Assembly (NCBI RefSeq): GCF_028453695.1
Contig: NC_135778.1
Coordinates: 29,377,214-29,441,213, forward strand
From: Augochlora pura
Taxonomy: Eukaryota > Arthropoda > Insecta > Hymenoptera > Halictidae
Direction: 5' to 3'
DNA: 64,000 nt
Part shown: one piece after another, positions 23,890 through 35,800 of the stretch
Layout of the letters: every line of letters begins with the position of its first letter
Position numbering within the stretch: position 1 is the first letter of the stretch
Position numbers and translations under genes: made by a program
The notes under the pieces: generated by a model
Seen by the model: the letters and a program-made list of their open reading frames with translations, nothing else
What the model was told of the DNA's origin: nothing
The model's database searches: none

Positions 23890-26800
23890 ATGAGCCTGGA
23901 AACGCTGCTCGAAGCGGCACGGTTCGTCGAGCAGCAGGAGAAGACCAGGGAGCGACTCGCCAGCAGCTCTTCCTCCTCCTCCGATCATCCGTCCGCCGTC
24001 GCCCCCCACTCCAACCATCACAACTCGAACGAGCCACGTGGTGAGTACCACGCGCCACTTTTCGCTCGCCGTTTCAAGAGATAACGGAGTGTACGGGGTG
24101 AGTCGGTTAATACCGAAACTGAAAACATTGATGGGGGTTTCCGGAGTAGTACCTCCCGCAACAATAAATGCTTCTCCTATCTTTAAACCGTAATTTACTA
24201 CTAATTTTTAATTAAATATCAGGCTAACGTTCGACGATTTTTTAGTATCGGTGTCAGGCGGGTCGTTCCGTTTTAAATTGCTTAACCTGCCGATTCCACT
24301 GTACCAGTTGTTCTCTTTACGTTCGAGCTGTTCCGAACTAGTTCCGAAACTATTTCTCGTAAGAGATCGGTGCAAAACAGTGCACAACAACGTCCCACGG
24401 AAACGATAAACAAATCGGATGATTTCGGACGGGATGAGAGGCACTGCAATATACATGCGAACAGCACGCGATGACCCACGCGTTCACCGTCTCCAAATTA
24501 GGTATGATTTCCCTCACGGCAGTGGCTCTCAAACACATCGCGCGATCTTTTCGAAAAAAAAGTTTCGCAACGGTTCGCCCGTTCGAAAGTGGCGCGAGCA
24601 CGGTCCCTGTTCCACACGATCCGACCTATTCTAATGCCGCGCGAAAATCGCAATATTTCGTCTCCGCTCTCCGACGATTCCGTAATGCCCTTTCGGTTCC
24701 CGCGTTTTCTTAGGTCAATGACTCAACTGACCGATCTCGCAAAGCGAGTGGAAACGCCGGCCGAAGGAGTTCTCGGCTGCACGCCATCACGCCATCGGTC
24801 TCCCGTTCCACATTGACTCCGCTAGTCAAATGATCGGCGTGATAACCTTCTCGAAAAAAACCCGCGGAACGACCGGAGCCCGTGCGATCATTGTCGAGGT
24901 GAACCGGTAACGGCGCGCAACTAGTACGATTCGCGACAAAGATCTTGCCGGCCTTTCGTAGGCGCTCTCCCATACAGGGTGTCCCGGAAAAAAAGTTGTG
25001 ACCGTGCAGGGGCGATTCTAAGAACAGATCGAAAAACAACGCTATCTCAGTTACGAGCATAATATCGCAAGTACAATCCGGATTATCGAGCTTCGTTTGA
25101 TAGCTGGAATCTGATGTTCTGCGTCGTCGGGACTAAAATTGTGAAACGGTTCTCGGCTTTATCGACGCTGTCAGTTCTGAAATGCGCACGTGGCGATCGG
25201 CCGCGCGCGAAGGTTTCGTTGCTGAAAATAAAGAAACGCGAAAACTCGCCGCGTGAAAGTGCATCTCCTCGAGAGGCCGGCGAAGTGTCCGAAGTCGCCG
25301 GAAGGTTGAAAAGTCACGAGAAGGCGAGGGTGGGAGAGAGAGAGAGGGAGGTGGATGGGAAAGCAAGAACGATTTAGATGACCATATGCATCCTGCCGGC
25401 CGCCTGTGCCCCACCGTGCGGCCAGAAAACAAGTCTCTAGCCGGTGTGCACGTAGCGGAGGACGCCTAGGAACGTATAAAGGCAAAGAGGTACCGGAGGG
25501 TGGCGGAAGTTCGGGGGAGCGCGCGCGCGGAAGGGTGCGCGGCAGATTGTCGGGTGAAGGGAGTGAGAGAAAATGGAGTGGCGGTCGGAGCGGAGGGGAA
25601 AGATCGCGACGATTAGGTGACCGTGGTGGGGAGACGTGCGCGATATCGTTCTCGGAGGGGAAACGTTGATGACCGTGGTGCGCTGCCGGCGCCGGGGGGG
25701 GGGGGGGGCTGGCTGCGAACCGGAGTGGGGAGTCCAAGGGACCCCGGTCACTGACTCTAGAAACTACGACAGCTTTTGTGCTTCATTCACGAGCGCGCCA
25801 CCTACTCGCGCACGGGCGTCGCGCTCGCTGTCTCTTCTACCTGTTCCCGAAGCCTCGCGTCTTCCCTGTCCGCAGCCTCTCGCAGCTGATACGGCTCCGC
25901 CGACCATTATCCGTACCTTCTGGCTGCATTTCTACAGAGAGTCCAGTCTCCAGGACACGCAGTCCCCTCTTCAAAACTCTAGAACACTCCAGACAGTCGA
26001 TCTGTCGTCGATCCTCCTGACCGCTGTCCAGCGCAGGGGAGGCCTAGATAGGTGTAGCGTGCAGGCAAGCAAAAAAATGGACACGATACAGGTCAGATCG
26101 ATCTTCCCGTTTCGTTGGTTCGCGCGCGTCGATGCATCAGGGACCTGCGAACGCCTGTCGAATATGCCGGCTCGGTGTCATCGCCAATAATTGGATTCGG
26201 GAAAGGATAGCACCCCTTTTTCCATTTTCCCCCCGGCACAAGCCGAATCACGGCGAACCTGCGTGTGCAGCGTTGGCAATGGATGTCAACGGTTTTCGAC
26301 GCGTTTAGAAATCGGTCTCCGGGTTGCGGAACCCGGTCAAACAGTCGCCGAAGCGAAGACGCGTGCAATCGTGACGTCGCGCTCTCAGCTATTTCTCCTC
26401 GTGGGTCGCGATGAAACCTTAAATGAAGGTGAACATACACTTATCGACAGATCGATCCTATGTTTTCACGGTCACGCCTCCCTGCTATGATGAAACATTG
26501 CTGGCAGATGTGATAATATGTTTTTTCCCCTAATCGTGCCTTGCATTCCATTGCGAAAGGTTTAGTCGCATAAGGGGATGAAAAATAGCCTTGAACCGAA
26601 TTGTCTCGTCAACGAATCACCCGACGGCTCGTCGAAAACAGACTTGTCACGAAAAATCTCAGTCTTCCATCTTCGACAAAGGGGTAGTTAGACGGGGAAT
26701 CCGGATTATCTCGATGCCGAAAATTTCGAAATATTTTTAACATGTTACTCTTGGTCCTAATGAACGTCCAATAGTTTTTTCCGAATTTCTAGCTAGTAAT

Positions 26801-29800
26801 CTCGGTTGTAAGAAATTAATCAAGATCATGGGGGTTGAGAAATGTGCTTCTAATAGGAATAAAGACGCCTAAAGGGTCAAGAGTGACACGCACTATCATT
26901 TTGTCAGCCGTTAGATCTCCCCCTCGCTCGAAAAACCGACTACTGGTCTCGCGTTCGTATCCTGATCGCAACACGGATGATTTAAACGTTGTAATTTGCT
27001 CCCTATCTCCGTACATCCGGTCCGGTGCCTTGTTGCGCGTGCTCGCTGGCACGGCGGTGCGTGATATAACAGGGAACGCGCGTTAAACGATAATTTCAGT
27101 CTGTCTATCTTAAAGCACTCAAACGATGCTTTACAATCCAGTTTTACAGCTTCATAACACGGTGCTCCTACGGCTCGTTAAACCCGACGGAATCATTCGG
27201 GGCTCGCCGATACAGAAACATCTGCAACAATGCGCCGCGCCTGAAACCACGCCATGGATCATCTAAAATTACATCCCCCGCCGTCCGTTTGCCCGTCGTG
27301 CTCCGCCGCGGCGGGCTCGGACGTCTCATTATCGACACGCCGGATCCGTTGTTATCGCGAAGTGGGTCACAAATAACCCGAGCACCGGACGGACTCGCCT
27401 AATACCCGAGAAAGCTAGCCGCGCGATCGACCGGCGCAACCACTCCTACCATCGGTTACACACGGTGCCCCTACGGGGGCGTCCGTAGCCCACTCACTGT
27501 CGAAACGTCGCGCGAGGACTATCTAGACTGCCGCGAGAGAGAAGCGACAACGTGCCGCCACTGTGCTGCCCGGCTGCGACTCATCGAGAGGAACTGTTTC
27601 TCCTCTTGCAGATAAGGATAAGATCGAGGCGAAATAGAACGCACAGGCCGAGCCGTGCACTGTGTCGGCGGTTGGCGGGCGAGCTGAGGCAAGCTGAGGC
27701 GAGCACGCGGGCAGCCGAGCCGGCGCAGTGCGCAGGAGCGTTGTCCCCGGCGAATCCCCACCACGCGCGTCCGGCCGCGTGGCGTCCTGATCAATCGCGG
27801 TGTTGCCGAGTCCTCCGATGACCCGTGGACAGGCAGTGCGAGAGAGAGAGGACGAACAGCTCCCCCCACCAAACCGGCCGTCAGCTATCCCTGCTGACCT
27901 AGGGGAATACTCCCTCTCCCGTCCCCGCCGGCGCAGCACGTGGAGACGCGCCTCTTTCAATTTTTCATGCCTTATCGACCTGTAGATTCAACCGTCGTGC
28001 TGCGGTCTGGATCCAGAGTTGGGCATTGGTCGAAGAACTTTTTCTCTGGACAATTATTCGAGCCGTTTCGCTCGCCTTTTATTCGCGTTTTATTATTTAT
28101 CCGCGTCTGTTCACGAACTATTCAATGGCGTATTAAACGTTATTTGCTCTGGCGAATAACAATCATTTATTGCTAAGCCATTGTAAAGTCGCTCCACGCG
28201 AAATCGAACACCCTTTGGAGAACTGTTTTACATAGTCGAAAAATTCGGTATACAGGGTGTTCATATTACCCTGTGCATGGGAATGGTATTCTTGTTGATG
28301 CAAAGATATCTACCTTGACAACTTTGTTCAGCTCTGAGCTAAGAATATTATGTTTCTTCTTCTCTCTCAAGGTCGTTCTTTTTCAAGCATCGAGGGTCAC
28401 CGCTATTTTTCGCACATCAACCCCTATTTTTTTGTAACGTAGCACCGTGCCTCGATTCAAGGAACTTTGGCACCGTGACCTTTAAAAAATCCTCCCTTAC
28501 CGCTAGATTTTTACGGCTTGCTAAATATGTCCACAAATTACCCCAACCCCACGATTCTTGTCTCTAGCTTCGAATATCTTTCTTCATATTTTTCAGTGGG
28601 AAGTTCCACTTTGTTATTCCTATGCGCCTCTAGTACTAAAGTCGAAGTTGTCGCGCCAATGTCTCGAGATTCGTTGAACCGGCGTGCTGCAAGGCGGTCC
28701 GATCTCAGTCGAAGAAAAGCCAAGGGATGCTGGACGCACAATGGCAAACGGTGACGTGTTGCGCATCGCTGCCTCCGGCGCCACTTACCGGTCCCTCCAC
28801 GTTGCCACGCGGCTGTTGCGTTTATCGTGGGGGAGGGGGCTGCAGAAAGAATTGTAGGCATCGGTGACGTCGACGATTGCGGCAGTCGCTGGCCGTAAAA
28901 TTTTCCTCGAAACCTACCAAATTTTATTTCCAATTTTACCTCATGGTAGTTGGTCCCCCGTCTCACCTATTTGGTCTGTTTGTTACAGGTGCGAAGCTGA
29001 AAAGGGAACGCACGGAACAGGATGACTTGTTCTGCGAAGAGAAACTGCTAATCATCGACGGTAAGTCCGCCAGCGTTTAAGAATATATTTATCTTTTATG
29101 AACGTTTCGCGTGCGACAAGTTACCGGGGTTTAAAAATATTTTCTATATATATTTACAAGGTGCTGGTAATAGCGGGACGGTAAATTAATATTGCAATCT
29201 TTCGATGTTACTGGTTCACTACGTGTACCAGTGAACTACGAGGGGTTAAGCGCCCAATCGATTTTCATTGGTCGGTTGGAGGGCTTAACATATTCACCGC
29301 TGCGTCAGTCACCGGTGACCGACACGAAACGTATGATCGGAACTACATATTTCTAACACTAACGGATCGTTACTTAACGTTCATGATTAAAACAATTTTC
29401 CGTACGCTCCACAAGAGGCTGGAGCGATACAACGAGCGTGCTATGCGATGCGAAAGACGTCACGCGTCGAGTTTCAATGCTCCGACTGCTCGTCTATCGT
29501 TGAAACTACCATCGCCGGTCGAATAACCGGTCTCACGTTTTTACGGTCAAATTGATTGAATTACGAAGACTCTTTCTTAAGAAACCATTGAATCAATTCT
29601 TACATTCAAGCGTGCAATCAAATGAAAATGGCGTAAAGTTAAACGTTCTTTTCATCGTTCTAAGGCAACATTACGCCGACTGTTTTTAGGGCTCGCTAGG
29701 TTTATAAGAATAATCCGGATCAACGGGTTTCGGCCTACGTCATTTGTTCTCTCACATTGTCCCTCCGATTGGAAACCAATGTGGATAACTTGAGGAAAGG

Positions 29801-32800
29801 AGATACGATTGCTCGAGCTTCATCTTTTCTTCCAAAACTGAGCGACAATGCGAGAAATATTACCGTGTCGCAGTGTGGCCGAACTGTAGAAGTACTACGC
29901 GACGTAGTCCTCGAATCCGTTCGGAGCGTCGTCGAGCCGACTGAAAGGCACGGAGCGAGTGCATGTCGCGACTGCCAACAAGAAAGTTAGAAAGAGAAAG
30001 CGACCGGCCAGGGTATGCGCTTCTTGCGCTACGAGGACAGAGTGTCGCGGGTGACTGGAGGCAGTTCTCGCGAGAACGGAGATGTCACGGAAGGTGGCGG
30101 CGGCGGTCGAGGCGGCGGGCCGCGAGGAGATTGGTCGCCGTCACCGCCGCCGTTGCCACTGGCGTGGGGCGGCAGGGCGAGAGAGGGGCCGTCATCCTCA
30201 GGTTGGAGGCGGTGGCACTTACGTTTAGATTTCAGTCGGCATCCGCGTCTCACGCGGTACGAGTTTCCATTGGTGGCCGGCGTCCGTTCGATCCGATCGG
30301 TCGACGATCTTCTTCCTCTGTCTTCTTCCTCGTGGTGATAATACTAGGATACCCATTGCCCCGAAGCCGCGCGTCGTCGTTTCGCCGACCAAGTGATTAA
30401 GATCGAGCACAGTGAAGTCACCGCTCGCGCGCGCTAACGTTTCCACCGGAGATGCCCGGTGCGGTAGATCGCCGTTGAGCCGTCCGAGAGGGGGAAGGAT
30501 CATCGGGCCACGGCGCCGCGAGTATTTCGAAAGTTTGGATTTTTTCATATCGCGTAAACGGCGACCTCGTCGTATTCATTCGTCGCGACCGCGTCCCCTC
30601 TCCTCGCGGCATCGTGACGCAGCCCTCTCTCTTTTCCACGCGCCTCGCATTCCCGGCCGTTTCCACTTCTTTTCGACTAGTCGGCGGTTCGGCGCGTCCC
30701 CGGCGACAGTTTCGCAGGGGCTGTATCGGCCAAAGTGTCGTTCTTTTACGCGTACGAGAGTCACGTTCAGTTGAACCCTCCCCGAGAGTGTCCAGCATCC
30801 GTTGTCATTGTTGGTGGACGCAACCCTTCGGTCTTAGTGCTGTTCGCAGACTCCATCCCTTGATTCCAAGATCGCTCGATGGTAGAACCGTCGTTGTCAA
30901 AACAAGGATACTTGTACAGCGGTGAATCGTTAAGTGCGACCGTGTCGCAGACAGTTTAGACTTGGATGATCCGGGGGAAACATAGTCGAAGAAGAGTGCA
31001 CGGAACTGTATCGCACCAAGTGGTGGAACAACTACGTAGTACCCGTTGGGTGTCCTTGCGAACTTCTAGCCGATTGTCACGATGAACCGAGGATCTTCCG
31101 ACAATGGGACAATCCTCGCAGAGAAGATAAGACCTGCTTTGGTTTCTTAAGCCTCGTCACCACGCATCCCCTAGCTTGCTATCCACCGGGCTGTCCACGG
31201 TGGTCGTATACCCTCGAGGATGACAACCGCATGAAACGGTGTTGTGGCAAGCGTTGGAGGCGGCTTAGCTCGGATTCGGGGAAACATTGTTGAAGATGAC
31301 AAACGCGTAAAGTCCGAGCAGTGCCAAGAAGAGCAATTGGCACCTGGCGGCCGCTATAACCGGTGGATCCGCGACCGCACGTACGCATGAAATTTGGTCG
31401 TTCACGCGCGACGGCGGGAGGAGGACGAGCGCGAAGGGGGTCGTTCTCCAGTGCAGCGATCGTGGCGGCCACGGCCCTATATAGTCCGCGGCCGAGCGTG
31501 CTCTTTTTTTATCTGCGTGTAACGCGTGCCGGCCGGAGAGAACTGTGCGTAACGCAGCCGTCAACAGAGTTCTCGGGATCATGGGCGTTCTTTTGGTTGC
31601 GGATGGCACAGTGGCGGTCCAACCTCGCATGAGTCTGAACGCGGTCAAAGCTGCCGGTGCGCAGCAACCGATCGACGAGACCAACAACAATGTGAGCGGG
31701 ATACGGGACGCGAATAGCCTGATGCCGGCGCAGGTCGTCGGTATTATCGGCGTGGTCGTCAACGACGAGCCGCGTCGCAGCTGGATGCCGCCCCCGCCCA
31801 AGAAAAAATGGATACGCCACTACCTACTCGGTGAGCCAACCTTACATTGTCCCTTCGACTCTCTGGCCAGCTGGACAGAGTTGAAGGCACCGAAATTCAA
31901 TGTCAGTCGGCATGCAATAGCGGCCATGTACTCCAGGACACCCTTCAGATCGGTGTAGCTTTTGTTCAAACTGGATCAAACGACTGGAATTGTTTTTAGA
32001 AGACGAGAGGACTAGGCCTGCAAGATGATTACTGTAATACCTTTCTTTAATTTTGCTAATACTAAGAATGTTGAAGAACACGAGCTTTTATTTTTTTTTG
32101 TCATTCCAGGTAATAGCAAAATTAAGGGGAAGTGTTATAGTCACTGTATAGTAATTCTATAGTCTAAAAGAATTTAAGTCGTTTACGCTGTTAAGTTAGC
32201 AGAGACACAAAGAGGCTTTGAGAAGTATCTACGAAAGTTTGTTTTGACAAATTGCTGGATGGAGCTGCAGCTGTAAAAATGGTCTGTTGTCTGAGGATTC
32301 ACCTAGGCCTTAAACCTTGGCCTGTGGTTCTTTGGGTTATGGTTTCTTGGTTTATGGTTCCTAGGCCTGTGGTGCTTCAGCTTATGGCCCCTTGGCCTAT
32401 GGTTCCTCGGTCAGTCCTCCTGTAATAATCGAGAACAATAGGGTAATGGAACCGGTTACTATGGGTTGACAAATTGCCCAACCCTTGTTTTGTTTTCGGG
32501 TATAATTGACTCTATATATTCATCGAGTAAGACCTGTAAAAATGTCCGTAAATAAATCAAAGGCACCGCAATTATTAGCTTGAATAGTAGCCAGCACAGC
32601 TACCCTATTTGAAATCTGTTTTCTATCGCCGTTCTCTCTTAACTTCGACTACACGAACCTGCCATCCTCGTCGATTATATCAAACATCAAAATACTTCGT
32701 TCATTTACTGCACCTTATCGCCATACACAGAGGAAGGAGTGGTGCGAATCGTGTTCATGCATCATCAATCGGCGGCTGATTCACCATTAACGTTTCGAAG

Positions 32801-35800
32801 TGAATTTATCAATGGCTGCCGAAGTTTTCGCGAACGAGTAAACACGCTTCACGGCGCGGAAACAACGCAGATAACGTATAATGGAAAGTTTCGCGACTTC
32901 GCGAAGTCATACGCAATAGTCGGAGGTGCGATTTCCTGAAAAACGTCACACTTCGCGATAACCATGTTTCTGCTCGTCTAAGATTGTTGATTAAAAAATC
33001 CACCTATAAAATTCCGGTGAAATCGGTACAGGTGCCGATCGTTTTCGATCCGCGTCGATTTTTTTCTTCATTCGAATGTTAACGTTGTCGGACAACGCGA
33101 CCGATGAATTTTCAATCGGCTGCGGCATTTATTTCCGGAATCGACGAATCGTCGAAGCGTGTACGGGCAGCAGCGATCGCAATGTCAGCGTGCGATTCGT
33201 TTCGAAAGCGGTCCGATGCGTGTCGGAGAGTCGGTATCGCCGGGTCAAAGGTCGGCGTCGGTGATCCGACGGAGTGTTCATTGCCGCGTCGCCGTTCGAT
33301 TCGCGAAATTCTAGCGCGGACCGCGGGCTGCTTCTAATTATAATGCGAGTCCTCCTTGTCTGGCACGGCACCAAGCCAATTAGGAGACCGCGTTCGGAGC
33401 CGTGTTCCCCTAATCTCGCGGATATTCCGAACCTGTCGTCTTCCCGACTTCTCTCCCTTATCTCGCGGCACGTGGTCGGCCGGCTCGCAGCCGTGACACT
33501 GCACTCCCGGCATCGACCGCGGTGCAACGATGCCGCTGTCGATGCAGTTTTCTTCGCCGAGCTCTCGACGATTCTCATCGATTAGGCCAGAACCGAGTAC
33601 CGCGCCACAGACGATCGACCGCCGGCCGACATTTTCGGGAATTTTTTCCGCGCGGCTCGCTGAACGTTTTTCGAAAACGGACAGACCGCTCGATAGCACG
33701 CGCTTCCGTTTATGCATAGTAATTTTTCCCGACACGAGTCGCGAACGTACAAACGTGGAGAAAGACCTGTTTGACGGCAAACGTCGATAACAGCTCGGTC
33801 TTTTTTTCTCGAGCATCGAGGATGCTTCGAATTAAAGTGGTTACGCACGCACAGCCTATAAATATTCTTTAGCTGGACGTTCGGTTCTCGCATTACAGCA
33901 GGACCGCTGATTGAACCGGCTAGCGGAGCTAGATTCGCCTAAACTTTAAATACTTAAGGGGGAGCGACCCTGCGAACGCCCAGCCACCGGTAATATTCGA
34001 GATGAAATTCTGGAGGCGTCTGTTTTCACAGTGTTTTTTACGACAAAATCAAATACGTCGACGTTAATTTTGTTCACGTTTTTCTTACCCTTATTTTTTC
34101 AGTACTCTGATTGTATACCGTAAAAAAATCAACTCGGAAACTTTATTTTTCTAAAAGTTACCACGTTTTTATGTATTATTGTGTTGTAGCTTCTCGCATG
34201 CATTTTCAAAAATTTATATTACTGGCAGCTGATGTTCACAGGGTTGACACCCCTTAACACGATAACCTTATTACTCATGCTTGAAGAAAAAAACCGATTG
34301 AAGCGTCGCAAAAATCTTCGTAATTTCAACGATCTGAAAATAAAAAAATGTGCGATCTACGATGGTGGATTTAGCGTTAAGGCACGACCGAAATTAGAAT
34401 GGCCGCGAGGAAAAATGTTTCACCGTCGCGTTTAACAAATGTTTGGCCGCGGAACCGCGCCGCACGATGACCAAAATATTTTGTGAACCGAGCGAAAACA
34501 AAAATCGTGCTCGCACCGACGGAAGCGCGCCGCGATTTTTATTCCCCGATTGTTGTTGCGCCTGTGTGTACAGCGCTCCCGAAATACATTATACATTCTG
34601 CGGGGCGAGAAAACAGAATGCATGAGCGTCCGCGAAAAAAAAAGAATCCAGCCGGACCGATTGACATATCATTTGAAAGGAAAATTAGGCTTGATTTGTA
34701 GCGCCGCGGCGGCGAGATACCGATCGCGACTCCGGCCAACGTTTTGGCAAACTCTTGAAAATATGCTCGAGCGTGTCGAGGCCCGTAAGGAGGTCGTTTC
34801 TACTCCGGTTCCAAGTGGAATCGCCGCGAACGTCTTATCGACGGGGCGGTAACCCTTTGATTTCTCACAGGAGTAGAGGAGAAGGGCGATAATGGAAAAT
34901 AGTGTTCGAGGAGACGTCAGATGGCGTCATCCGTGACGGAGAACGTTATCGAATTCGACGCCGGACGGCGTCATCCGCAACGGCGTACGGTGTCGAGATG
35001 GACGCCGGGTGGCGTCATGGATTTTAAAACACAGTGTAAATTGCATAATTTAAAGAAGGTTCTAATTTTTGCGATACGAAAACCATTTTATTTCCAACCA
35101 TGGAAATTTTACTTTATATTTTTATAATTGCTTGATATTTTTATATTTACTTGTTATTTTTATATTTGCTTAATGTTTTCATATTAGTTTAATAGCACTA
35201 CGGGATTTTGAAAAGATCAGATTTGATCGAAAGAGAATTAACTAAAAGATATCGCTATTTCGGCCGCGGTACGGTTGGACAGTTCGTAAGGCCCGCGAAA
35301 CGAAAGAAGCCTGCGTGTGACATTGCGAGACGGTGGACACAACCGTGTTCCGAATGCGGCGCGCAATCTCGTTACGTGACACGTTTTAACGTTATTCGCC
35401 GAATGCGCCGATGCAGGCGAGCGATGCACTTGTTATTCTCGCGGTACGTACACGCCGTCTTTAAGCCCGGAATAGATTTAGGAAGCGTCGAGCTATGCGA
35501 CACGGGTTTGCCAAGTCTCTTGGTACATGAATGAGTTAGTTGCATGCGCGTACACGTGCTGCGCTAATTTATAGCGTTCGGACGCGGAGAAAACTCCTCC
35601 GGCCCCCGAGAGATCCTATCTAGTGATGTGTTTCGGTAGCTCTCGAACGATCTGCGTTGATCCAAACTAAAACTTCTTTATCTACCGACGATCTAACCTA
35701 CTCGAAGGTGAATCGTTAAATTAATAAACATTTATAAAGAACTGTTCATTCGATCAGGGCCTCGCTCGGTCTGTTACAGAGGAGGAACCGCTGGAGAACA

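Larger units (their letters stand above)
31831..35779. other. Mnt intron sequence 5' of exon 3
   Basis: No supported exon. It contains the minisatellite at 32318-32410, a GC-rich stretch at 33.0-33.9 kb with overlapping accidental frames on both strands, the 44-bp tandem repeat at 34913-35020 and an AT-rich ~20-bp repeat at 35121-35190. Confidence 0.55.

Noticed and set aside
25636..26190. A 184-codon open frame in Mnt intron 1 that could be a novel protein
   Set aside because: It lies in CpG-rich DNA where long frames occur on both strands. The composition is Arg/Ser/Pro noise, no domain is visible and it has no splice context.
27519..27960. Long frames on both strands at 27.5-28.0 kb
   Set aside because: They mirror each other across strands, which is typical of GC-rich non-coding DNA. 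At most this is a CpG promoter.
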